Below, in pieces: positions 44,141 to 53,171 of a stretch of 64,000 nucleotides of DNA (its first letter is position 1; the number at the start of each line of letters is the position of its first letter). This DNA is from Micromonospora trifolii. Lineage in GTDB: Bacteria > Actinomycetota > Actinomycetes > Mycobacteriales > Micromonosporaceae. The translations under genes were made by a program, and so were the position numbers. The notes beneath the pieces were generated by a model. That model did not search any database. It was given only the letters and a program-made list of their open reading frames with translations, and was not told the origin of the DNA. The stretch spans positions 310,001 through 374,000 of the forward strand of contig NZ_JAKKFD010000044.1 of assembly GCF_022229005.1 (NCBI RefSeq), in the 5' to 3' direction.

Positions 44141-44410
44141 TCACCGGCCTCGGCGAGGACCTGGATCCGGGGGCGCGTGGAGCAGTAGATCGAGAAGGCA
44201 GGCGGTCCGCGCCTTGGTGAGGTCGCGCATCGAGTCGGCCAGCTGCAGGTAGGCGCGAGCCGCGCAGGCAGCGTGCAGGCCGGCTCCCCGGTCGCGGCGG
44301 CACCAGAGCAGCTCGTGAAACCGGCCATTGGCCGCAGGCTCGGTGACCGAATCTGCGACCGCCCGCCACAGTTGAATCACCGGCTCGGGAAGGTCCTTGA
44401 CGGCGGGCAC
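44141..44410 (-). pseudogene. short fragment of an unknown protein
   Basis: The frame from a GTG at 44410 reads VKDLPEPVIQLWRAVADSVT, GRFHELLWCRRDRGAGLH and ARAYLQLADSMRDLTKARTA, with convincing protein character, but stops after 89 codons in low-complexity sequence. It is probably the N-terminal part of a longer gene lost to rearrangement with the ACR3 remnant. Confidence 0.35.
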
Positions 44411-44427
44411 GTGTGGAAGCTCTCCGC

Positions 44428-45245
44428 ATGATCCACTGGTCTTTGGAACATACCTTCCCCTGTGGATCGGCGCGCGACGGGTTGGCGGACAATCGCTTCG
44501 TGACGTTGCCCGAGCCAGTCGGCGCTACCCAGGAGGTCGCCCTCGACGCGATCTGGGACTTGCTGCTGCGCGGCGGACGCTGGCCCACCTTCCATGAACT
44601 TGATCGACATCTTTCCGGGTTCATGACCTCGACGCGGCCCGCCTGCTACCGGAGTTGCCACAAGGTCTGCTTCATGGCGTCGATACCGGCAGCATCATGC
44701 CAATCGCCCAGAGCACAACGATCGGGCTGACGGCTGCGGGTGCTGGCGCGACCGGACGCGCACAGCACGAACTCGATTTGTTTCTCGCCGTCGTGCGCCA
44801 CGCGGTCGCGTTAGAACGAGACTACGATCCGCCAGCTGATCGGCCGGACCTGCAGCTAGGTTTCGTCTCGGCCGATGTCGCGGTGCTCTTGGAACTGACC
44901 TTGCCCGAGGACGCCGCGTTGCTGAAGCGACTCGGGGCGATCTTGTACACAGAACGGTGGGGGTGGACCAGCTTCGGTGGCCTGGGCACCGACGTGTGGG
45001 AGGTGCGGGTAGGACGGGAGGTTCGCCGGTTCCAGCACGTCCCTGACATTGCTTCGTACTGGGACCTTCGCCCCAAGCATTGGGTGCCGGACGGACCCGG
45101 TCCGGTAGCAATGAGCCCCATGGCGCCGAGCACTCCGACGGCGGCGTTCCTTGAGTCGGGGGCAGAATATGGGTCGGCGACCGAGCAGCAGGGTACGGCT
45201 ATACACGCCGCCCGCGACAGCGCAGTGAATCACCACGGGGGAGAC
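44428..45245 (+). pseudogene. frameshifted conserved domain upstream of second PNP effector
   Basis: From ATG 44428 the frame reads IHWSLEHTFPCGSARDGLAD and AIWDLLLRGGRWPTFHELD. At about 44610 the sequence must shift frame to continue with VHDLDAARLLPELPQGLL, ALERDYDPPADRPDLQLGF and EVRRFQHVPDIASYWDL. This order recalls a domain seen at the N-terminus of many actinobacterial conflict proteins. The second part is in frame with, and not separated by a stop from, the nucleoside-phosphorylase-like protein downstream. It may have been a separate gene or a fused N-terminal domain now broken. Confidence 0.45.
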
Positions 45246-47117
45246 ATGGACCGCATCGACGTGCTGGTGATTGCGGCATTGCCGGAGGAGTTCGATGCGG
45301 CCAAGGCGGCTGGCCTGGCGAGCGCTCCGGCGGGTCCAGGAGTGCTTCGGTGGGAGGAACGCGGCCTGGACGGTGTCCCACCGTTTTTGCGGGGCGAGTA
45401 CCACGTTGATGGGAAGACTCGGTTCACGGTGGCGTTGGCCCGGCCGACGCAGATGGGCGGTCGCGCTACAGGACCATTCGCTGCGTCGCTGGCTGATCGG
45501 CTGCGGCCGGCGTCCCTGGTCATGTGTGGCGTGTGCGCCGGTAACGCCACAGACACGGCGCTGGGTGACGTCGTGGTCGGTGAGCCCGTTTATGAGTGGG
45601 ACGAAGGCAAGCAGTCGGCCTCCGGGTTCGAGGGCGATCACCGGCAATTCCGGCTGCAGCCCCGCTGGCTGCGTGCCGCGCAGGACTTCGACCCCAGTCG
45701 TTTGGATAGCTATGGCGACGCCAGCGAGGACGAGGCATTGCTCTGGTTTCTCGAACAGCTACACCGCGGGCAGCAACCACGAAACCACCCTGCACGCGAC
45801 GCCTACTTCCCGAGCGGCACCTGGCTTCGGCGCCTAACGCAGCTTGAGGAGCAAGGTCTAATCCGGCGCGAGTCGACCGGCGAGGCCGTTCTGACCACCG
45901 ACGGGTCCGACCTCGTGCAGCGACGGCTCTACGACGACGCCGACGGGCCACAGCGCCTTCCGTTTCGCGTGCTCGCCGCCCCCATGGCCAGCGGCAGCGC
46001 CGTCGTTGCCGATCCCGACGTCTGGGGCCGGTTGAAGGCGATGGGCATGCGTAAGATCACCGCTGTCGAGATGGAAGCCGCTACCATCGCGACCGTCGCC
46101 CATGATCGGGGACTTGCCTGGCTTGTCGCCAAGGGCGTGATGGACCATGCCGACACCAGGAAGGACGACCGGTACAAAAAGTTCGCCGCCCGCGCCTCCG
46201 CACAGGTCATGTTCGCCTTGCTGGAACGCCTCGTGACAAAGACTGACACGGGCACGCAACGCATCACCGAGTTGGCAGGAACAGCCCAGATCGCTAGTGC
46301 TTCTGGTCGCGGAGGTGCAGGCAACTTCCCCCCGGGGGTGGCGGAGCCCGCCAGGGTGGATGTCATGCCGTTGCTCGACAAGCTGGCGGCCGGCGACCCG
46401 GTGCCGGACAACTCCGCGCGCACGAACGGCCGCCTCTACCTCGTCGCTCACCCGGTGGACGCTGCGGCCGAGGCGCTCGCTGGCGTCAGCACCATGTCCG
46501 CGACCGGGGACCTGGATGCCGTGGTCCATCAGGCGGTCGCCGCGCGTGGAGGACAAGACTTTGCCCCTGACCTTGGCAGCGGTATGTGGCGACGCCGTAG
46601 CAGCGGGATGGTCAAGGAAAACGGCATTCGCGAGGACGGATCGGTCCGGGAGGACTCTCTGCTGGTCCTGCAAATTGAGGAGAACGGGACTGTTGGTGTG
46701 CTCTGCGGTCGTGCAACCGCAATGGCCCGATCCCAATGGCGCCCTCTTGGCTCCACCGCCGAACCCGCCGAGCACCGAGTGATCTTGCCCAGTCTGGTCC
46801 TCGGACTCGTGCACGGCGCGCTGCGTGTGGCCGCCGACCTCGCGAACCGCTACGCCGGGTACAACGGCCCATGGGTGATCGGCCTACGCCTCACCGGCAT
46901 CAAGACGGCGATCGCCTACGAGTACGTGCAAAGCGGCGACGAGGATGTGGTGCAACCGTACGACGCAGACACCTACCAGAAGACCGCGACAGCAAGTACC
47001 GCAGACCTGCTCAGGACACCCGACGTCTTCACCGAGCAACTCGTCAGAGCACTGCTGCGCGGCCTCAGCGTCGACAAGCGTTACCTGCCGTACGCCAAAT
47101 CCGCAAGTAACGAGTAA
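45246..47117 (+). CDS. second nucleoside-phosphorylase-like effector with distinct C-terminal domain
   Basis: 623 residues from the ATG at 45246, which has GGGGGAGAC just upstream; the open frame extends upstream to 44655. Residues 1-325 are closely similar to the effector of the minus-strand operon (IDVLVIAALPEEFDAAK, VMCGVCAGNATDTALGDVVV, VEMEAATIATVAHDRG, VAKGVMDHAD), including the same 70-residue insert. In place of a death-like domain the C-terminus has a different 260-residue domain (SLLVLQIEENGTVGVLCGR, VILPSLVLGLVHGALRVAA, NGPWVIGLRLTGIKTAI) that I do not recognise. It is likely a sensor or partner-binding domain allowing action without the EAD-STAND switch. It ends 83 bases before repeat R2. 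Confidence 0.68.
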   Translation: MDRIDVLVIAALPEEFDAAKAAGLASAPAGPGVLRWEERGLDGVPPFLRGEYHVDGKTRFTVALARPTQMGGRATGPFAASLADRLRPASLVMCGVCAGNATDTALGDVVVGEPVYEWDEGKQSASGFEGDHRQFRLQPRWLRAAQDFDPSRLDSYGDASEDEALLWFLEQLHRGQQPRNHPARDAYFPSGTWLRRLTQLEEQGLIRRESTGEAVLTTDGSDLVQRRLYDDADGPQRLPFRVLAAPMASGSAVVADPDVWGRLKAMGMRKITAVEMEAATIATVAHDRGLAWLVAKGVMDHADTRKDDRYKKFAARASAQVMFALLERLVTKTDTGTQRITELAGTAQIASASGRGGAGNFPPGVAEPARVDVMPLLDKLAAGDPVPDNSARTNGRLYLVAHPVDAAAEALAGVSTMSATGDLDAVVHQAVAARGGQDFAPDLGSGMWRRRSSGMVKENGIREDGSVREDSLLVLQIEENGTVGVLCGRATAMARSQWRPLGSTAEPAEHRVILPSLVLGLVHGALRVAADLANRYAGYNGPWVIGLRLTGIKTAIAYEYVQSGDEDVVQPYDADTYQKTATASTADLLRTPDVFTEQLVRALLRGLSVDKRYLPYAKSASNE

Positions 47118-47200
47118 CGGCAGTGAGCGCCAAGCAAGACAGTCACTGGAGACGGAGGTCCCCGCCAAGGCGGCCGGTCACTCTGTGGGAACGGCGAGAT

Positions 47201-47404
47201 TTGAACCTACGAGAACCTCTTGTCGAGCCTCGTTCAGGACTTGTCATTGCTTGTCAAAACCCCTTGTTACCAACAGTAACCGGACCAAGCTTGTCATTGC
47301 TTGCCGAAGATGGTCGTTGAGCTGCGAAGACACAGCAAGGGGCTCATCGCCTCTTGTCACCCTTCGTCAACGATCTGGCGGGGTTTTCGGGGGGTAAACG
47401 GGGG
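47201..47404 (+). repeat. attachment-like direct repeat R2
   Basis: The most complete copy, about 204 bp: TTGAACCTACGAGAACCTC, two TTGTCATTGCTTG motifs (47241 and 47291), TTGTCACCCTTCGTCAACG, and the G-rich core at 47384-47404. The reverse strand of its left end reads GGTTCAAATCTCGCC, like the T-loop and following stem of a tRNA. It separates modules 1 and 2. Confidence 0.78.
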
Positions 47405-47581
47405 CGAGTTGTTGGTGCGATGTGTGCGTACGTCAGCCACTTCGTCGCCGGGCGACGCTGCCGGGCCCAGTCAGTGATGCTTCCAGCTTTCGGCCTGAAG
47501 CTTCGACAGCCAGTTGATCTGTGCGCGAGCTGCGGGGCATCGGGAGACCACCGGACGGCTTGGCTGCTAGCGTTCGCCGCC

Positions 47582-48337
47582 ATGTGGACCGAGGAGATCG
47601 TGGCCGGGCGACCGGCGTGGCGGCACATCCCGTCGGGAGTCGTGTTCCGGGAGGTTCCCGGCGGCGCGTTCAGGATGGGGCTGTCCGAGGCGGAGCTCGA
47701 CGCGGTACGCGCGATCGAGCGCAGCGGCGGGGTCGAGGACACCGTCGACCCGTTCCTTGTCAGCGCCAAGGACGCACAACCGGTACGCGAGGTGCACGTC
47801 GAGTCGTTCCTGCTCGCCCGGCACCCGCTGACCGTGGCTCAGGTCCAATACTGGCTGCCCGAGTACGACGACGACTACGCCGAGGCGGACACCGGCACGG
47901 CTCGGCTCGAAAGCGACCTGGAGGGCCTGCTCGAGTTGTTGCCGTTCGACCTGCCCAGCGAAGCGCAGTGGGAATACGCAGCCCGGGCCGGCACCACCAC
48001 GCTGACCTTCCACGGTGACGAAAAACCCGACGAGAACCAGCTTCTCGACGACTTCGGCGACGAGACGCGGACGGCCGCCGGAGAGAACGCGTTCGGGCTG
48101 GCGGCGATGGGCTCGACGAACGAGCTCTGCGCCGACGTGTGGATCCCCGGGTTCGACGGCGCACCGTCAGACGCGCGACCGCGGACCGGAGACGGGCCCC
48201 GGACCGTACGCGGCGGAGCCGCCGATCTATACCCGTGGCAAGGCTGTGACGAGTGGCTGCTACTGCTCTCCGCCACCCGGTACGAACACGCCGATTTCAC
48301 AGCCGTACGCCCGGCCGCACCACTGCCACCCCTCTGA
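47582..48337 (+). CDS. formylglycine-generating-enzyme-like protein, active Cys pair not evident
   Basis: About 251 residues from the ATG at 47582. It has the FGE-sulfatase fold motifs: FREVPGGAFRMG, ESFLLARHPLTVAQVQYWLP, LPFDLPSEAQWEYAARAG, ENAFGLAAMGSTNELCADVW, RTVRGGAADLYPWQGCDEW. In true formylglycine-generating enzymes two cysteines close to the C-terminus bind copper and oxidise a sulfatase Cys. Here only isolated cysteines are visible, so oxidase activity is doubtful. Catalytically inactive FGE-fold modules act as ligand-binding domains in several bacterial and phage systems. The region before 47582 is open but is part of repeat R2 and spacer. Confidence 0.7.
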   Translation: MWTEEIVAGRPAWRHIPSGVVFREVPGGAFRMGLSEAELDAVRAIERSGGVEDTVDPFLVSAKDAQPVREVHVESFLLARHPLTVAQVQYWLPEYDDDYAEADTGTARLESDLEGLLELLPFDLPSEAQWEYAARAGTTTLTFHGDEKPDENQLLDDFGDETRTAAGENAFGLAAMGSTNELCADVWIPGFDGAPSDARPRTGDGPRTVRGGAADLYPWQGCDEWLLLLSATRYEHADFTAVRPAAPLPPL

Positions 48338-48777
48338 GGCTGGTGGGAGTGGATCTGTCGCGAGCCGGCAAGCAGGCTCGATGGTCGCCGAGCAGGGATG
48401 CGGCACCGCCCATCGGCCCCACCGCTCGCACAGCCCGCTTGTCGGCGTCGGGGGTTTAGCAAGCGACGTGTCCGGCTCCTAACACAGCTTCACGAGAGGG
48501 TCGTGCCGCTCGGGTACCCCCTCACCGCCGCAGCGAGACGTGTCGCAGATCAGTGAGCTGACGGCCGATGGCTGCTTGCCGCGAGGCTGCTTGCCGCAGA
48601 CACGTCGCGACAATGCCACCGCCGGCCTGACCACAAACCTTCTTGCGGCCGCTGCCGCAACAACGCCGACCGCTGAGCGGACGGGTGGAGCGGTTACCCG
48701 GGGGGCAGCATCAGGATCACCTGCCCGATCGGAATATCAGGTAGAGCCGGAGGTCGTCCCTCCGGCACGATGCCCCG
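48338..48777. other. gap of 440 bases, no gene
   Basis: Frames are low-complexity. The only feature is a short direct repeat GCTTGCCGCGAGGCTGCTTGCCG-like at about 48574-48598. The promoter of the ATP-grasp gene should lie near its right end. Confidence 0.35.
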
Positions 48778-49626
48778 ATGATGTTGCTGGTCCCTGCGAA
48801 CGCCCTACGGCCACGCCGGCCCGACGACCACTTCGCGCCCGAAGCCGACGCGGCCCGTGCCGCCGGGATCGACGTCGCGGTGATCGACCACGACGCGCTG
48901 ACCCGCGACGAGCCGCACCGCGCGATCACGGCCGTGCCCGCCGGCGGCTCCGCGGTCTACCGCGGGTGGATGCTCCGCAGCGACCAGTACGCTGCCTTCG
49001 CCGACGCCCTCGCCGCCCGTGGCGTAACCCTCCGCACCAGCGGCGATGACTACCGCCGCGCCCACGAACTCCCCGGCTGGTACCACCAACTCGCCCCGGT
49101 CACCCCAACCTCGACCTGGACCACCAGCGCGGAACGGGCCGCATTCGACCAGGCCCGCATCCGGCTCGGTACTGGCGCCGCCGTGCTGCGCGACTACACG
49201 AAGTCGATGAAACACCACTGGCACGACGCCACATTCATCCCCGACCTCAGCGACCCCTCCCCCGCCTGGCAGGTCGCCGCCCGCTTCCTGGAACTCCGCG
49301 CCGACGACTTCACCGGCGGCTTCGTCCTACGCGCCTTCGAACACTTCACCACCGCCGAGGTACGCACCTGGTGGATCACAGGCACCTGCACACTCGTCGG
49401 CGCGCACCCCGACACCCCCAACGACCTCCCACCCACCAACCTCGACCTCAGCACGCTCACACCGCTGGTCGCCGCCCTCGACCTGCCCTTCATCACCATC
49501 GACCTCGCCCAGCGCGACGACGGCACCTGGCGCGTCATCGAACTCGGCGACGGCCAGGTCAGCGACCGACCCACCACCATCAGCCCGCACGACTTCGTCG
49601 CTGCGCTACTGGCGGGCACCCGTTGA
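48778..49626 (+). CDS. ATP-grasp protein, R2K clade
   Basis: 282 residues from the ATG at 48778 (or the adjacent 48781). The N-terminal third (MLLVPANALRPRRPDDHFAP, GGSAVYRGWMLRSDQY) and the ATP-grasp core (RDYTKSMKHHWHDATFIPD, GGFVLRAFEHF, WRVIELGDGQVSDRP) match the R2K-type ATP-grasp family. Its members ligate or phosphorylate small molecules or peptides and often sit in conflict and peptide-modification loci. The Lys (DYTKSMKHHW) and the Glu/Asp metal ligands (VIELGDGQ) are in place, so the enzyme is probably active. The substrate is unknown. Confidence 0.72.
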   Translation: MMLLVPANALRPRRPDDHFAPEADAARAAGIDVAVIDHDALTRDEPHRAITAVPAGGSAVYRGWMLRSDQYAAFADALAARGVTLRTSGDDYRRAHELPGWYHQLAPVTPTSTWTTSAERAAFDQARIRLGTGAAVLRDYTKSMKHHWHDATFIPDLSDPSPAWQVAARFLELRADDFTGGFVLRAFEHFTTAEVRTWWITGTCTLVGAHPDTPNDLPPTNLDLSTLTPLVAALDLPFITIDLAQRDDGTWRVIELGDGQVSDRPTTISPHDFVAALLAGTR

Positions 49627-49818
49627 CCAGCAACGCCGATCCATCACCGGCCAGTTGATCGCCCGCTGGCTGCACGAGGTAATTTTGGTGAACTCATGCG
49701 GCGATGTCAGGCCGGGCAGGGGCCGCGCTTGTGCGAAGCATCCGCAGTGGTTTGGGGTCCAGAGCCAAATCTGATGATGGCACGCTACGCGCGGGCTACG
49801 TTAGGTTAGCCTCGCCCG

Positions 49819-50412
49819 GTGCGTTACCTGAGCGAATCGTTCGCGGTCGGCGCGTTGCGCCGGTCGGCCTCGATCGAGCAGTTCCTTGGCCCGACCTTTA
49901 ACGGCGAGCGTCGAGGCGTCCGCTGGGTCTCCATCGAGCCCCGGCGCAACGGCCGGTACGCGGTGATGGTTTACCTCAGCTGGGACATCGGCGGTGAAGA
50001 ATTTTGCGATCTGCTGGAGTTCCCGCCGCTGGATCCCCATGCCGACGACGACGGTGAACTTCTCGCCGAGGTCGGCGATGCTATCGAAGCCCTCGCCACC
50101 GCCGAGCAGTCACTAAACGCCGTACGAGAGCGTTGGTCGAACGTCGGCGTCGCCGCCGAGGACTACCTCGACTACGTACGATCCGGTCGGCTGCCCGACC
50201 CGCTCACCCAGGACGCCGCGGCCAACGTAGTACGCACTCTACTGAGCACCGGTGGCGGCGATGAACGAATCGTCTGCTGGTGGCTGGACGGCCTCAGACA
50301 CCGGACGGGATGTCTGCACATCAGTGACATGATCTTCTGTCCTGCCGGCCGCTCCCGGACAGCCGAGGAAATCATCGATCACGCCTGGTCCTGCAGGCCG
50401 ATCAGCTTGTAG
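49819..50412 (+). CDS. hypothetical protein, last gene of module 2
   Basis: 197 residues from a GTG at 49819. N-terminal beta-rich part (RYAVMVYLSWDIGGEEFCDL), a helical middle (AIEALATAEQSLNAVRERWS) and a C-terminal part with several Cys and His (TGCLHISDMIFCPAGRS). No family recognised; the shape is reminiscent of immunity or adaptor proteins. A TTAGGTTAGCC motif 17 bases upstream matches half of an iron-regulator box but is probably chance. Confidence 0.5.
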   Translation: MRYLSESFAVGALRRSASIEQFLGPTFNGERRGVRWVSIEPRRNGRYAVMVYLSWDIGGEEFCDLLEFPPLDPHADDDGELLAEVGDAIEALATAEQSLNAVRERWSNVGVAAEDYLDYVRSGRLPDPLTQDAAANVVRTLLSTGGGDERIVCWWLDGLRHRTGCLHISDMIFCPAGRSRTAEEIIDHAWSCRPISL

Positions 50413-50553
50413 CAACCCCTTACGACGAGGGTGATACCGACGGCGACGTGACGGAATCGTCGCGGTAATGGCGAGCCGGCTCACTCGCAGTAACCTCCCG
50501 GATCGACACAGCTTCTGCTTCAGCGGCCAGGTGCTCGTGGGGAACGAGGAGAA

Positions 50554-50694
50554 TTGAACCCACGAAGAACCTCTTGTCGAGCCTCGTGCAGGACTTGTCA
50601 TTGCTTGTCAAAAACCCTCGTTACCATCCGTAATGATGTCGAGCTTGTCATTGATTGTCAACGACAGACGGGGGTTTTCGGGGGTAAACGGGGG
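50554..50694 (+). repeat. attachment-like direct repeat R3, internally shortened
   Basis: About 141 bp. It has the left part of R2 with few changes (GAACCTCTTGTCGAGCCTCG, TTGTCATTGCTTGTC), then a deletion of the middle, then the core at 50675-50694 with one G fewer. It separates modules 2 and 3. Confidence 0.75.
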
Positions 50695-51033
50695 CCCGCA
50701 GACATGACAGTGCTAGGTCCCACCGCGCCCCGCTCCCCCCGCCATCGGGGACGTGCCGTCACCAGAAAACAGCGCCTGCCGTTGCGACTCACCTACCCCG
50801 GGCAAGGGGTTCGCCTCGGTGGACCGCCACGGACCGATGCCCGACGTGGGATACGCCTTTTCGGCGCCATCCCGCTCAGCTGAAGATCAGCCCACCTAGG
50901 TCCCGCGCCAGGCGTTCGGAACCCGTCTTTGTCCCGAGCCCTCTCAGCCGGACGCGCCTCCACGACCCGAGGCGGTGCGCGCTCATGCCCATGAGAGTGC
51001 GTTCGATGCTGCCGGTGGCCTATCCTCCCGTGC
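50695..51033. other. gap after repeat R3
   Basis: About 340 bases without a gene; low-complexity frames only. It should hold the promoter of the gene starting at 51034. Confidence 0.35.
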
Positions 51034-51492
51034 GTGGATGAGCGCATGTGGCACCAAAGTTCCGACGTATCCCTTGTCATCCGTACCGATTTTGCCCATC
51101 CGCAGGAATGGACAGCGATTCAGGCGGCGATCGCTGAACCCCAGACAGAAGACGGGTTCACCGCTTTCGTTGCATTCGTCGATGATCGTGCCTTCGAGGG
51201 GATCACGCCGTCGCAGCTCCTGGAGGTGGTGCCCGCGGATTTCAATCATGCCGTTGCCTTCCTCGTCGACACGAAGGCGCTGACCCACCCTGATCGGCCG
51301 ATCCTGGTAGTCAACCTCTACGACTACGTGGAAGATCTAGAGGACTAGGGCAAGGGGCCGCAGTACGGTGCCACGTTCCGAGTCCTGCCGTCCGAGATGT
51401 GGTCGGTTCAGAACAACCTCACGATTTCGAACATGGACTGGGAAGAGTTTGCCGATAATGCGAACGGCGAAGGAATCTTCCGCGGCTTCTAG
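51034..51492 (+). pseudogene. DUF6924-like gene interrupted by an in-frame amber codon
   Basis: From 51034 the frame reads LVIRTDFAHPQEWTAIQAAI and PILVVNLYDYVEDLED, then TAG at 51346-51348, and goes on without a frame change as GKGPQYGATFRVLPSEMWSV, NLTISNMDWEEFADNANG and EGIFRGF to a second TAG at 51490-51492. The second half is the conserved end of the DUF6924 family. A single nonsense change has split the gene. Read-through is possible but there is no evidence for it. Confidence 0.6.
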
Positions 51493-51596
51493 TAACACGC
51501 AACCTGATGCGAACATCTGCCGCTTGTCGCGCACTTCCAACTATTACGACAGCCGGATGAAGCGAGTGCCAGTCCTGTCGACCTGTTCTGGCTTGG

Positions 51597-53171
51597 TCAG
51601 GTCCAGGCGTGATCGAGGGCCAGTGCGAGCCGTCTGGCCCACTGCTCGGCGGTGCCTGTGATTCCGGAGTACTCGTCGGTGAAGTTGGACCAGTCGACAT
51701 CCCAGGACAGTGCGGTCTCGGCCCTGAAAGTATCGGCTTCAGCGCCGAGTTCCGGTCGCATGAGCTGGCGGACGAGGGATTGGTCGACGGCGGTGTGTTC
51801 GGCGAGCAGGGCGGCGTCGTAGAGGTCCTTGCCTTGCGGGTACGTGTCGGTGGCCAGCCACAGCAGCTTCCACGCCAGGGCCAGCGGGGCAGGCGCGGCC
51901 AGTAGGGGCTTGTCGACGTCGGGCAAGGTCAGCGCCTCTGGTGGGAGTGGAAGGTGTTCGCCGAAGACGATGTCGATCTGTACGTGGCCGCCCGGTGCCT
52001 CCGGGGTGCTGAACGGGATGAGCAGGCGGCGTCCGTCAGCGCGTTCGTACGTCCAGATGGCGGATTCGGTGATTCGGTCTGGTTGCAGGCCGGCGCCCGT
52101 TGCGGCTCGGATGGCGGTCTTGATGTCATCGAGCAGCGTGCGGGCGTCGGTGCTGTCGCTGGTCATGGTGTGCGGGGTGACGACGAAGTCGAGGTCACCC
52201 GGCTCGCGGGCGGCATCGCCGACCCAGGCCGCCATGGTGACGCTGCCGCGCAGAACGAGATGCTGACCCCAGGTGGTTGCGGCAATGGCCGCCAAGACGT
52301 GATTCATGGCGGCACGTCGGGCGTTGGTCCACCGTTGGCCGGTGGCCGCCACCAGGAAGTCGGGCTCGCCGGCGCGGTAGGCGTTCGGGTACTGCTTCAG
52401 GGCCGGGTCGAACGCCGCCCGCTGGCGCACCGTCGGGCCGGCGGGTAGGGGCTGGTAGGTCGGCGGGTAGCCCGCACGGGATTCGGCCGGCGCGGACCTC
52501 ATTCTGTTCTCGCGCGCCCGTGCCCAACCGCTCGCGCTCGGTGTGGGCGAGTCCAGCCAGCCGTGGTCGTGGTCGAGATTGCTGTCGAGGACGACGTACT
52601 CCTGCTCCACCGTTGTGGGCTCATGGCCCGCGGCGCGGAGGGTCTCGACGAGCTCGTCAAGCCGCTGCCTGGCCGTGGCGAGCCCAACACCGTGACAGCG
52701 CTGGTTGACGAACCGCTCCTGCGCACCGTCAGCGAACTCCCGGCGGGCGTTGCGGGACAGCCGCGCCCCGTGCGGCGCGACCAGATCGGTGAGAGCCACC
52801 AGATCCGCCACCGCCGTACTCTGTAGCAGCAGTTTGATGTGATGCTCGAAGTACCGGCCGCCCGGCTCGGCCGCTGCCTGCTCATCCGACTGCGGTACGC
52901 CGGTACACCAGGGCGCCGCCTCGATCTTTGCACGGTACGGGTATATCCCCGCCTCGCCCAGTTCGCGTCGCCAATGCCGCACCGCGTCCTGCTGCTCGGT
53001 CAGCGTGCCTCGCCCGCTCAGGGTCAGCATCGGTTGAGAGACATACGCGCCACGATCGAGCACAATATGGACGAACTTCACACCATGCTCGGTGGCAAAC
53101 GCCCACAGCTTCTCGGCCTGAGAAGCGTGAGCCGTAATGTGGATCTCGAAGTCCCCCGACACCTCAAGCAC
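51597..53171 (-). CDS. AbiEii-type nucleotidyltransferase fused to a novel N-terminal domain
   Basis: 524 residues from a GTG at 53171. Residues 1-115 (FEIHITAHASQAEKLWAFAT, VKFVHIVLDRGAYVSQPML, RYFEHHIKLLL) form a conserved domain of unknown role that also occurs alone in bacteria. The C-terminal 300 residues belong to the AbiEii/AbiGii nucleotidyltransferase family: LVLRGSVTMAAWVGD, EPGDLDFVV (metal-binding Asp pair), HVQIDIVFGEHL, LAWKLLWLATDTYPQGKDLYD. AbiEii toxins transfer nucleotides to tRNA and normally have an AbiEi antitoxin upstream. None is seen here, so the N-terminal domain may provide control. It is the only intact gene in module 3. Confidence 0.75.
   Translation of the reverse strand: MLEVSGDFEIHITAHASQAEKLWAFATEHGVKFVHIVLDRGAYVSQPMLTLSGRGTLTEQQDAVRHWRRELGEAGIYPYRAKIEAAPWCTGVPQSDEQAAAEPGGRYFEHHIKLLLQSTAVADLVALTDLVAPHGARLSRNARREFADGAQERFVNQRCHGVGLATARQRLDELVETLRAAGHEPTTVEQEYVVLDSNLDHDHGWLDSPTPSASGWARARENRMRSAPAESRAGYPPTYQPLPAGPTVRQRAAFDPALKQYPNAYRAGEPDFLVAATGQRWTNARRAAMNHVLAAIAATTWGQHLVLRGSVTMAAWVGDAAREPGDLDFVVTPHTMTSDSTDARTLLDDIKTAIRAATGAGLQPDRITESAIWTYERADGRRLLIPFSTPEAPGGHVQIDIVFGEHLPLPPEALTLPDVDKPLLAAPAPLALAWKLLWLATDTYPQGKDLYDAALLAEHTAVDQSLVRQLMRPELGAEADTFRAETALSWDVDWSNFTDEYSGITGTAEQWARRLALALDHAWT

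Noticed and set aside
45858..46814. 318-codon minus-strand frame
   Set aside because: Antisense of the second PNP-like effector; no recognisable domain.
47190..47230. Complete tRNA gene at the left ends of the repeats
   Set aside because: The reverse strand shows a T-loop-like GGTTCAAATC, but the flanking bases do not pair as T-stem and no anticodon arm follows. At most it is a tRNA-end-like relic.
49801..49818. Iron-regulator (DtxR/IdeR) box TTAGGTTAGCC upstream of the gene at 49819
   Set aside because: Only one half of the 19-bp palindrome is present and the gene has no link to iron.
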